From an uncultured Succinatimonas sp. (lineage in GTDB: Bacteria; Pseudomonadota; Gammaproteobacteria; Enterobacterales; Succinivibrionaceae): a DNA stretch of 18,145 bases. The translations under genes were made by a program, and so were the position numbers. The notes below the pieces were generated by a model. The model did not search any database and was not told the origin of the DNA. It saw only the letters and a list, made by a program, of their open reading frames with translations. The DNA is taken from positions 1 through 18,145 of the forward strand of contig URKL01000004.1 in NCBI GenBank assembly GCA_900548485.1, read 5' to 3'. Positions 1-6,974 of this stretch are shown piece after piece (position 1 is the stretch's first letter; each line of letters opens with the position of its first letter).

Positions 1-87
1 GGTATATTCTTCTACCAGATTCTGATACTCTTGAGCGGAAAGAGCATCTCCGTTCCCTCTTATACAAGCAAAATAAATATTTATCAT
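1..87 (-). CDS. Partial unidentified protein, N-terminus only
   Basis: An open frame reads leftward from an ATG at 87-85 through 29 codons to the window edge without a stop. The peptide starts MINIYFACIRGNGDALSA. An AGGA motif lies about 8 bases before the ATG, a reasonable Shine-Dalgarno sequence. The AT-rich stretch 88-265 separates it from the divergent protease gene, which fits a start-to-start arrangement. I do not recognise the family from 29 residues and assign no function. It could be a chance frame, but the ribosome site and position at a divergent promoter region favour a real gene. Confidence 0.45.
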   Translation of the reverse strand, partial: MINIYFACIRGNGDALSAQEYQNLVEEYT

Positions 88-212
88 TTTGATATCCTAA
101 GTTATTTTTTTAATCAAAAAACAAAACCTCATCTTGTATATAGCTTTTAAAGTCAAATAAAACAAAATCCTTAAAATTGTATTGCACTTGTTAAAGCTTT
201 TTTTTCAAAATG

Positions 213-221
213 TGCTATATT
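213..221 (+). promoter_or_regulatory. Possible extended -10 promoter of the protease/ATP-grasp operon
   Basis: The sequence TGCTATATT is an extended -10 (TG-n-TATATT) lying 44 bases before the ATG at 266. I see no good -35 at 17 bases; TTGTTA at 189-194 is too far, so the extended TG would have to compensate. The surrounding 88-265 is very AT-rich, so a chance match is possible. I see no other structure in this stretch. Confidence 0.35.
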
Positions 222-265
222 TCTCACAATTAGTTCTTTAACTTTTATTAGAAGAAATAAATTTT

Positions 266-1306
266 ATGAAAGGTCTAAAGCTTGCCATATCATGTTTAAG
301 CCTGTTTAGCCTCTTAGCTTGGGCTGCAGATCCCTCAATCTCCGATCTTAATGATCGAATTACCTCTCTAAAAGGTGTATCTCAAAGCATCAATGATGAA
401 CTTTCATCACAACGTGCTGAAATAGGTCAATTAAAAGCTGAAGTTAAATCCGCAAATTATGAGAATGAAAAACTCAGACGTCAGCTTTTAAATGAATTAA
501 AATCAGTTCAACGCCAAAATCAAGCTATTATCGATACCATCATCGCAGGTCCTACCATTAAAAAGAAAACTGAGGACGGTAGTATTATGGAAATAAAACC
601 ATTGCGTAATTACGATCTGCAAACTCCTGATGGCAAGATGATCTTAGGTGGAGAGGAATATCTATATGTAAAAGAGGCTAATGCCACTTTTCAATCACGT
701 GTTGATACTGGTGCAGCCATCTCCTCTATTTCTGCCCAAAATATCTCCGAGTTTGAACGTCAAGGTAAAAAATGGTTACGCTTTGATGTAATTACAAACG
801 ATCGTACTGTGACTGTTGAAGCTCCATTTGTAAGAATGACTCAAGTACGTCAAACCCAAAATGAAGAATTAGTCGATCGCCCCATCATCAAACTTAATGT
901 AAAACTTGCAGATTATTCAGTACAAACTGAATTTAACCTCATCGACAGAAGTCGCATGCAATATCCTTTATTGATAGGTCGTTCTTTATTAACTGATGTC
1001 TGTGTAGTTGATGTCTCAAGAAGTTATGTCCAAAAACGTGCTGATAATGACGGATTAATTTTCCTCACACGAGATAATTACAAGGATGCTAAGAAAAAAG
1101 GCATCAATCCTAATGCTAAATATGATGAACGCGAACATTTAAATAAAGCCGGTCAAATTGCTGTACCAGCTAACAAAGATATCAATACCGGCACAGACTC
1201 TGAACGCAACTTACCTACTGTAAGCGCTCAAATTGATCAAAATCAAAATATCGGTTCAGTAAATCTCAAAGCTGAACCTCAAGAAAAAGAACAAAGCTCT
1301 AAATAA
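266..1306 (+). CDS. Exported retropepsin-like aspartic protease (DUF785/RimB-type family)
   Basis: First gene of a three-gene operon. Residues 1-21 form a signal peptide, with likely cleavage after AWA, so the protein acts in the periplasm. Residues 25-95 are charged and heptad-like, probably a coiled coil. The enzyme core (about 120-255) contains DTGA at 147-150, the active-site signature of retropepsin-type aspartic proteases, within VDTGAAISSIS. The tail after about 260 is hydrophilic and probably disordered. Databases often call this family 'ATP-dependent zinc protease', but I see no HExxH zinc motif, so the aspartic assignment is better supported. Retropepsins work as dimers, so one DTGA per chain is expected. 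The next gene starts 24 bases downstream. The natural substrate is unknown to me; a role with the neighbouring membrane protein and ligase is inferred from family co-occurrence. Confidence 0.88.
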   Translation: MKGLKLAISCLSLFSLLAWAADPSISDLNDRITSLKGVSQSINDELSSQRAEIGQLKAEVKSANYENEKLRRQLLNELKSVQRQNQAIIDTIIAGPTIKKKTEDGSIMEIKPLRNYDLQTPDGKMILGGEEYLYVKEANATFQSRVDTGAAISSISAQNISEFERQGKKWLRFDVITNDRTVTVEAPFVRMTQVRQTQNEELVDRPIIKLNVKLADYSVQTEFNLIDRSRMQYPLLIGRSLLTDVCVVDVSRSYVQKRADNDGLIFLTRDNYKDAKKKGINPNAKYDEREHLNKAGQIAVPANKDINTGTDSERNLPTVSAQIDQNQNIGSVNLKAEPQEKEQSSK

Positions 1307-1330
1307 TCGTCAGGGAATATAGAAGTTTTT

Positions 1331-3031
1331 ATGATTTCGCGCGGTGTTTTTTATGTAGTCACTGCTATTTTATTTTTAGCAGGTGTCTTGCTTATTGCCT
1401 ATCAGCATATAGTTTTTGAAGTACCTTTTTTACCTAATGAAGAGCGTCAAATGTGGACGGTTGAGGCTCGTATTGAATTTGAGCCTCATGGTGATGCCCC
1501 AGCTCAACTCTTATTAGCGTTACCTGCTGTACAACCAGGTTTTACTCAGTTACGTCAAACTACCGCATCCTTAGGCTATGGTGTTGATTACATTAAAAGT
1601 AAAGGAACTAATTATGTAGAGTGGACACGTCGCAATCCTGAGGGGATGCAAACTCTCTATTACAGAGCTGAGTTTTTAGTTGATCCTGATGCTCAAGGAT
1701 CCTCTATGATTGTGCCTGAATTATCCGCAAGCGTAGCTCCTGAGCCATATGCAACAGCGATGGATGAAATCGCTCGTGTTGCTCAATCAAAAAGTGCAAA
1801 TCCTTTTTCTTTAACAGCTCAAATCATAAAAGAGATCAATTTAGATAATGAGATTACCTCTTTATTAACCTCTAAATATAAGAAATCCGAATTAGTCGTT
1901 CATATTTTAGAATTATCTAAAATTCATGCTCGTGTAATCGGTGTTTTAAATTTAGAGAACGGTCGTCGCAATCAAAAACTTATCTCAAGAGTAGCTGTTT
2001 TTGATGGTACTACCTATCAAATTTTCAATGCTGATACTGGAGAATCTGGTTTAACTAAAAATCAATTGATTTGGACAGACAATGGAGCTTCTCTATTAGA
2101 TCTTACCGGTGGTAGCAATGCAAGCGTAAGATTTACGATGTTACAACACAATATCGACGCTGTTGAAGCTGGCATGCATAAGGCTAATTTAAATAAAATC
2201 GCAGGTGATGAGAGTTTATCTTTATCATTATCTTCCCTTCCTGTTGAAGAACAGTCCTTATTCCAAAATATCTTAATGTTACCAATTGGTGTTTTAATTG
2301 TCGTATTTTTACGCATCATAATTGGAATCAAGACCTCCGGTACCTTTATGCCGGTATTAATCGCTATGTCCTTCCTTGAAACCTCCCTTATTGTAGGTCT
2401 TATAGGCTTTATCGCCATCGTAGGTGTAGGTTTAGTTGTACGTTCATGGCTATCGCATTTAAATTTACTTTTAGTTGCGCGTATCTCGGCGGTGATCATT
2501 ACCGTAATTGGTATTATAGGCTTTACTTCCTTCTTTACTTATCAAATTGGTTTAACCGAAGGTGTTAAGGTAACCTTCTTCCCGCTGATTATCTTATCTT
2601 GGACTATCGAAAGAATGTCTATTCTTTGGGAAGAGGAAGGTTATAAAGAAGTCTTAAAACAAGGCGGAGGTTCTTTATTTGTTGCTGTATGTGCTTATTT
2701 GTCAATGAGTAGTTTAACTATACAGCACTGGACCTTTAATTTCTTAGGACTGCAATTAGTTCTTTTAGCCTTAGTTTTAGTAATGGGTAATTACACAGGC
2801 TTCCGCTTAAGTGAATTGAAACGTTTTAAGCCTTTAGCAAGTCAAATCCGTGAATATCAAAACGGTGATCAGTCTGAGCAAGAGTATATAAGACTAAAAA
2901 AAGAACTCAATGCGCTAAAGAGCGATCCTCATAATGTTTATAGAAACTGGAAAAAACAGGCTCAAAGTAAGTTATCTACACAAGATGATACTTTGAATGA
3001 GAATAATAAAGACAACAATAACGCGAAATAA
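1331..3031 (+). CDS. Membrane protein with inactive transglutaminase domain and seven-helix region
   Basis: This matches the family annotated as 'inactive transglutaminase fused to 7 transmembrane helices'. One helix near residues 7-29 is followed by a large extracytoplasmic region (about 30-310) whose later part, around HILELSKIHARVIGV, resembles the transglutaminase fold. The position where active enzymes carry the catalytic Cys reads KKSELVVHI, with no Cys, which supports loss of catalysis. From about 313 to 490 come repeated hydrophobic segments consistent with seven helices, then a charged cytoplasmic tail of about 70 residues rich in Asn, Asp and Lys. It sits between the protease gene (24-base gap) and the ATP-grasp gene (5-base gap), so translation is probably coupled. 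Its function is not established here; linking periplasmic proteolysis to the cytoplasmic ligase is an inference. Confidence 0.88.
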   Translation: MISRGVFYVVTAILFLAGVLLIAYQHIVFEVPFLPNEERQMWTVEARIEFEPHGDAPAQLLLALPAVQPGFTQLRQTTASLGYGVDYIKSKGTNYVEWTRRNPEGMQTLYYRAEFLVDPDAQGSSMIVPELSASVAPEPYATAMDEIARVAQSKSANPFSLTAQIIKEINLDNEITSLLTSKYKKSELVVHILELSKIHARVIGVLNLENGRRNQKLISRVAVFDGTTYQIFNADTGESGLTKNQLIWTDNGASLLDLTGGSNASVRFTMLQHNIDAVEAGMHKANLNKIAGDESLSLSLSSLPVEEQSLFQNILMLPIGVLIVVFLRIIIGIKTSGTFMPVLIAMSFLETSLIVGLIGFIAIVGVGLVVRSWLSHLNLLLVARISAVIITVIGIIGFTSFFTYQIGLTEGVKVTFFPLIILSWTIERMSILWEEEGYKEVLKQGGGSLFVAVCAYLSMSSLTIQHWTFNFLGLQLVLLALVLVMGNYTGFRLSELKRFKPLASQIREYQNGDQSEQEYIRLKKELNALKSDPHNVYRNWKKQAQSKLSTQDDTLNENNKDNNNAK

Positions 3032-3036
3032 ATGCT

Positions 3037-4032
3037 ATGTCTTGGTTTTCAGATCTTTTAAATATTAAAAATCGTTACGCTAATCCCTTTGAAATGGCTC
3101 GTGACGGCATTATGGGTATGAATCAGCGTAACGTCAATTATATTGGTCGTTACAATAAGAGAAAACTTTATCCTCTTGTTGATAACAAACTATTAACCAA
3201 AAAAATTGCTATCTCCCATAATGTTAAAACTCCAATCTTAATTGGTTCAGTTGAAAATCAACATCAAGTTCAAGATATTTTGGAGATCTTAGGAGATCAT
3301 ACCGAGTTTTGTATTAAGCCAGCACATGGTTCTGGAGGTAAGGGAATTTTAGTCATCAAAGGCAAAAATAATGCCACCGGAAATTATGTTAAATCCTCAG
3401 GTATGGATATTACAGAGCATGAGCTTAAACGCCACCTGACTAATATTTTAGCAGGTCTTTTCTCTCTAGGAGGAAAGTCTGATATAGCTTTAATTGAAGA
3501 TCTTATCCATTTTGATAATGTCTTCTCAGGCTATAGTTATGACGGTGTACCAGATACACGAGTAATCGTCTTTCAAGGCTTTCCGGTTATGTGCATGATG
3601 CGTCTATCTACACAAGCCTCAGATGGTAAAGCTAATTTACATCAAGGTGCTGTCGGTGTTGGTATTTGTGTACGCACAGGTCGAGCGGTAAGAGCTGTAC
3701 AACATAATTTACCTATAGAATTCCATCCCGATACAGATAAACGCTTGGCAGATTTAAAAGTACCTCATTGGAGTGAAGTTCTAAAATTAGCCTCATCTTG
3801 CTACGACATGTCAGGGTTAGGCTATATTGGTACTGATATCGTACTTGATCGCGATAAAGGGCCAATGCTTTTAGAGTTAAATGCTCGTCCAGGAATGGCC
3901 ATTCAGATTTGTAATAATGCAGGTTTATTGCCAAGACTACATTTAATTGAAGCTTTAACTAAAAAACAACGTTTAACTGTTGCTGAGCGCGTTGAATTCT
4001 CTCGCGAACACTTTGGCGTCTTTGACGAATAA
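3037..4032 (+). CDS. Alpha-L-glutamate ligase-like ATP-grasp protein
   Basis: Third gene of the operon, a RimK-related ATP-grasp enzyme of about 331 residues, close to full family length. The nucleotide-binding region contains FCIKPAHGSGGKGILVIKG near residues 91-109, with the glycine-rich loop typical of ATP-grasp ligases. The metal-binding end contains MLLELNARPGMAIQI near 280, including the expected E-x-N pair. Such enzymes form amide bonds using ATP and an acyl phosphate intermediate. RimK adds glutamate to ribosomal protein S6, but this subfamily's substrate is unknown to me. No signal peptide is present, so it acts in the cytoplasm. The start is 5 bases after the preceding stop. A hairpin follows the stop, and immediately beyond it the IS607 remnant begins, so an element or deletion end landed exactly at the operon's edge without damaging this gene. 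Confidence 0.88.
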   Translation: MSWFSDLLNIKNRYANPFEMARDGIMGMNQRNVNYIGRYNKRKLYPLVDNKLLTKKIAISHNVKTPILIGSVENQHQVQDILEILGDHTEFCIKPAHGSGGKGILVIKGKNNATGNYVKSSGMDITEHELKRHLTNILAGLFSLGGKSDIALIEDLIHFDNVFSGYSYDGVPDTRVIVFQGFPVMCMMRLSTQASDGKANLHQGAVGVGICVRTGRAVRAVQHNLPIEFHPDTDKRLADLKVPHWSEVLKLASSCYDMSGLGYIGTDIVLDRDKGPMLLELNARPGMAIQICNNAGLLPRLHLIEALTKKQRLTVAERVEFSREHFGVFDE

Positions 4033-4047
4033 AAAAACTAATATATT

Positions 4048-4077
4048 CCCCTGTAAGTTTTACAAAATCTACAGGGG
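4048..4077. terminator. Hairpin at the end of the ATP-grasp operon
   Basis: Arms CCCCTGTA (4048-4055) and TACAGGGG (4070-4077) pair perfectly over 8 bases with a 14-base loop, starting 15 bases after the operon's last stop. In the plus direction only a weak T-rich stretch follows; in the minus direction an AT-rich stretch follows. It is best read as the operon terminator, clipped on its right by the IS remnant, which may have removed the T-tract. Confidence 0.5.
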
Positions 4078-4441
4078 TTATAAGTATGAGCTTATTACCG
4101 ATTTAGGCTCAGGTATGAATTACTACAAGAAAGGACTTACAAATCTTATTAACCAAATTCTAAATGATGAAGTTAAACGATTAGTCATCACTCATAAGGA
4201 CAGATTACTACGATTTGGAGCAGAGTTAATCTTCTCTATCTGTGAAGCTAAAGAAGTAGAAGTTGTAATCATCAACAAAGGACAAGAAAAAACTAGTTTT
4301 GAAGAAGATTTAGCAAAAGATGTGCTAGAGATTATTACAGTATTTTCTGCTAGACTATATGGCTCTCGTAGTAAGAAAAATAAAAAGTTAATCGACAATT
4401 TATCAAAGGCTGTAAATGACAACAATTCAAATCTCCCATAA
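4076..4441 (+). pseudogene. tnpA: 5'-truncated IS607-family serine recombinase TnpA
   Basis: The retained 121 codons match the distal part of an IS607-type TnpA: GYKYELITDLGSGMNY, then VKRLVITHKDRLLRFGAEL and FSARLYGSRSKKNKK, all hallmarks of the family. Full proteins run to about 200 residues. The MerR-like helix-turn-helix and the YARVSS-type motif with the catalytic serine are missing, so this copy cannot transpose by itself. An ORF can be drawn back to 3980, but that extension only reads the ATP-grasp gene and its terminator in another frame. Homology begins at the right arm of the hairpin at 4076-4077. The end overlaps tnpB by 26 bases, as in intact IS607 elements. Mobility would need an intact TnpA from elsewhere and an intact left end, which is not seen. 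Confidence 0.85.
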
Positions 4442-5840
4442 GATTGAGATTGCGTCTCCTAGCAATAAGTTTAAGACTTATTGCCGTAAAGCCTTTGGTA
4501 TTAGTAGATTAGCTTATAACTGGGCTTTAGGAAGAATTCTTGAGCAAAGAGCACAAGCGAAAGCTGATGCTTACAAGATCACAGCTATAGTAGCTCCTAT
4601 AAATAAAGCTCCTGTACTTATTGCTAAACCCGCAACTAGAACTAAAAAGAAAATCACCTACCCAAAGATTGATGTAATGGCATTAAAGAAAGAATTTAAT
4701 GCTATTAAAAAGAAAGAGTTTCCTTACTGCATGGAAATTACCAAGTATGCAGCTCAGCAACCTTTCCTAAACTTAAAGAAGGCTCTCAAAACTTATTTTG
4801 AAAGTTACAAGAAAGGCTCTACTCGTAAGGTAGGTTTTCCTAAGTTTAAAAAGAAATCTGCAACCTCTGGTTCTTTTTATATCGGTGGCGATCAAGTAGT
4901 AATCAAAGAAAAGCAAACTAATTGTAAGAGCAAAGACTCTAACATTAAAGTATCAGAGAACAAGCAGTACCTTAAAATACCTAACTTTGGTTGGGTAAAA
5001 CTTACCGAGAAAATAAGATTTAAAGGTCACATCAACAGCTGTGTAATCTCTCAACAGGGAGAGCGCTTCTATGCATCCTTTAATATGGAAATAGAAGAGG
5101 ATGAATATAAGCGTACTCACAAAGGTAATGAAGTAAATACAGAGCATACCATTGTAGGTATTGATGTAGGTTTAAAAGCTTTCATTACCACAGACGCAGG
5201 ATTATTTATACAAGCACCTAAACCTTTAAAAAGACTTGAGCTAAGACTTAAAAGAGCACAAAGAGTTCTATCTAGACGTGTACACCCAAAAGCCAAAGGT
5301 GATACGGCAAAATGCTCTAACCGCTATAAAAAGCAAAGACTCTATGTAAGTAAGTTACAAAGAAGGATAGCAAATATTAGAAAGGATTATTCCCATAAGG
5401 TATCCTCCCTTTTAATCAGACACTATCAATACCTAAGTCTTGAAAGCTTACGAGTTCAGAATATGATGAAAAACCATAAACTCGCCAAAGCTATTTCAGA
5501 CGTAGGCTTCTATACTTTTAAAGCTCAACTCTTGTATAAGGCACAGTACAACCACAGAGTAGTATTTGAGGCAGATACTTTCTTCCCAAGCTCTAAGTTG
5601 TGTAGTAACTGTGGTGCAATACACAAACATCTTACCTTAGCTGATAGAACCTACATATGTCCAGCCTGTGGCTTTACCATAGACAGAGACATCAATGCAG
5701 CTATCAACTTAAGAGAAAAGATGAAACAGACTTTAATAGGTGGAGTTACCACCGAATTTATGCGCGTGGATCCCCATCGTTTGAACGAAGATTTAGCAAT
5801 AAATCAAGTAAAAGCGATGGCTTATGAAGCGCGAATTTAG
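4416..5840 (+). CDS. tnpB: TnpB, RuvC-like RNA-guided endonuclease of an IS607-type element
   Basis: TnpB (474 residues) is an RNA-guided DNA nuclease carried by IS200/IS605 and IS607 elements and an ancestor-type relative of Cas12. All expected catalytic parts are visible: D250 in GIDVGLKAF, E343 in SLESLRVQN, a zinc ribbon with Cys396, Cys399, Cys415 and Cys418, and D425 in DRDINAAINL. The N-terminal half has the usual basic recognition region ending near 240. No frameshift or internal stop is present, so the nuclease looks intact although tnpA is broken. The start follows the usual tnpA-tnpB overlap. Known TnpB proteins take their guide RNA from the 3' end of their own gene plus downstream DNA, so the sequence around 5740-5880 matters. 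It may persist as an immobile nuclease. Confidence 0.93.
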   Translation: MTTIQISHKIEIASPSNKFKTYCRKAFGISRLAYNWALGRILEQRAQAKADAYKITAIVAPINKAPVLIAKPATRTKKKITYPKIDVMALKKEFNAIKKKEFPYCMEITKYAAQQPFLNLKKALKTYFESYKKGSTRKVGFPKFKKKSATSGSFYIGGDQVVIKEKQTNCKSKDSNIKVSENKQYLKIPNFGWVKLTEKIRFKGHINSCVISQQGERFYASFNMEIEEDEYKRTHKGNEVNTEHTIVGIDVGLKAFITTDAGLFIQAPKPLKRLELRLKRAQRVLSRRVHPKAKGDTAKCSNRYKKQRLYVSKLQRRIANIRKDYSHKVSSLLIRHYQYLSLESLRVQNMMKNHKLAKAISDVGFYTFKAQLLYKAQYNHRVVFEADTFFPSSKLCSNCGAIHKHLTLADRTYICPACGFTIDRDINAAINLREKMKQTLIGGVTTEFMRVDPHRLNEDLAINQVKAMAYEARI

Positions 5841-5880
5841 TAAAAGGGTGAATAAGCCTACTTCTCTGCAGGCTTATAAA
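5739..5880 (+). ncRNA. Possible TnpB guide (omega) RNA region
   Basis: TnpB guide RNAs normally span the 3' end of tnpB and the right end of the element. Here GGTGG (5739-5743) and CCACC (5749-5753) form a perfect 5-bp stem with loop AGTTA, at the conserved GGVT-EF codons where such hairpins usually lie. More stem-loop sequence follows up to 5877. The exact boundaries, processing and guide cannot be read from sequence alone. This is a prediction from the family. Confidence 0.35.
5852..5877. terminator. Terminator between tnpB and deoR
   Basis: Arms ATAAGCCT (5852-5859) and AGGCTTAT (5870-5877) form a perfect 8-bp stem with a 10-base loop, followed by AAACTTTTTA. It lies between convergent tnpB (stop at 5840) and deoR (stop at 5911), so it may serve both directions. 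It could instead be part of the TnpB guide RNA. Confidence 0.55.
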
Positions 5881-5910
5881 CTTTTTATAGATCTATAAAT
5901 AACGGTAATT

Positions 5911-6741
5911 TTAGTTATCAGCAACTATTAAATCGACATTATGGGCTTTTAAAATATCTTCAATACTATTATTGGGTTTTTTATCAGTTACAAGCACGCT
6001 AATATCGGACAAATTGCCTAATTTCACAGGTGCTTGAACTTCAAATTTTGATTTATCACAGGCTAATATAGCTTGTTTGGCATTTTTCATCATTAGTTGT
6101 GCCATAACCACTTCTGTGTAATTGTAATCAAGCAAAGTTCCATCATTATCAATAGCACCAATACTTGTGACAATAAAATCAGCCCTAAATTGTTCTAAAT
6201 CTTGTAATGAATTAGGCCCTTCAATACCACCATTAAAAGCTCGAATCACTCCTGATGGAATTAAAACCTTAATATTTGGATAAGGATAAAGAATACTTGC
6301 AACTCTTAGAGAATTGGTAATGACAAGCAAATTATCTTTATGAATAAGCTCTCTTGCAATATATTCAACTGTTGAACCTATAGTAATAAATACAGAACTA
6401 CCATTAGGAATTAAATTGCTTACAGCTTTGGCAATTGCTTTTTTCTCTTTTACATAAGCAATCTCTCTTAAAGAGAGATCTTTATTAGTAAGTTCAACAT
6501 TATTTGCAGAGCTAATATTATTTGAAGATACTTCATTATTTGCCGAAGTATTTTTATTGATAATACTAGCTCCACCATGATATTTGGATAATAGACCAAG
6601 ATCTTCTAATTTCTTAAGATCGCGCCTAATGGTTTGCTCAGAGACATCTAATTTTTGTGAAAGTTCACTAATGCTTTGATAACCATAATCTTTTTGGATA
6701 TAACTTAGGTCCAACAGCCATGTTTGCCGTGCAACCAACAA
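5911..6741 (-). CDS. DeoR-family transcriptional regulator, 5' end probably replaced
   Basis: A sugar-responsive repressor of the DeoR type. The winged helix-turn-helix is clear: GYQSISELSQKLDVSEQTIRR at about 20-40, then DLKKLEDLGLLSKYHGGA. The C-terminal sensor domain (about 95-270) resembles ribose-phosphate-isomerase-like folds and includes GSTVEYIA, TNSLRVA and a CDKSKFE motif. Residues 64-84 are an Asn/Ser-rich repetitive linker. The first 14 codons do not fit the family: homology starts near YIQKDYGY (about 6702) and the codons before it are antisense to the MFS fragment. The natural start and promoter are therefore probably missing and the ATG at 6741 is likely accidental, so expression is doubtful. 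Its target was probably the adjoining transporter/epimerase genes, as is common for divergent DeoR regulators. Confidence 0.78.
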   Translation of the reverse strand: MLVARQTWLLDLSYIQKDYGYQSISELSQKLDVSEQTIRRDLKKLEDLGLLSKYHGGASIINKNTSANNEVSSNNISSANNVELTNKDLSLREIAYVKEKKAIAKAVSNLIPNGSSVFITIGSTVEYIARELIHKDNLLVITNSLRVASILYPYPNIKVLIPSGVIRAFNGGIEGPNSLQDLEQFRADFIVTSIGAIDNDGTLLDYNYTEVVMAQLMMKNAKQAILACDKSKFEVQAPVKLGNLSDISVLVTDKKPNNSIEDILKAHNVDLIVADN

Positions 6742-6959
6742 TGTTCAGCCAAATGTTTGGTACTAACGTAAGGTATACAGGCTTGTCATTTGCATACCAA
6801 TTTTCTGCAATTTTAGGAGGTTTTACTCCTCTTATAAATTCAACATTGTTACAACTTAACGATAATAGTTATAAATTTGTAGCTGCATTTTTCTTACTTA
6901 TATCGTTAATTGCCTTTATATCAGTAAAACTAATAAAACCAATTGACAGTAATATCTAA
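6705..6959 (+). pseudogene. C-terminal fragment of an MFS (MHS-type) transporter
   Basis: The frame reads LGPTAMFAVQPTMFSQMF, then NVRYTGLSFAYQFSAILGG, the well-known late region of metabolite:H+ symporters in the major facilitator superfamily. One more hydrophobic helix and a polar end (stop at 6957-6959) follow. Only about 84 of roughly 430 residues remain. Homology continues upstream of the ATG at 6720, in frame to about 6705, so that ATG is an internal codon and not a start. Upstream of it the deoR coding region takes over on the other strand. The fragment ends 15 bases before the epimerase gene, so the transporter and epimerase were probably once one operon. It cannot work as a transporter. 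Confidence 0.82.
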
Positions 6960-6974
6960 AATAAGGAGTGTTTT

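Noticed and set aside
2062..2499. A 145-residue leftward ORF within the transglutaminase-like gene
   Set aside because: It is antisense to a well-supported membrane protein, with no ribosome site or family resemblance. Other long antisense frames across the window (for example in ugd, tnpB and the helicase gene) were rejected for the same reason.
3980..4075. N-terminal part of the tnpA ORF
   Set aside because: It reads the ATP-grasp gene end and its terminator in another frame and shows no recombinase similarity.
6720..6959. A 79-residue small membrane protein starting at ATG 6720
   Set aside because: The MFS similarity continues in frame upstream of this ATG, so it is a fragment of a larger transporter.
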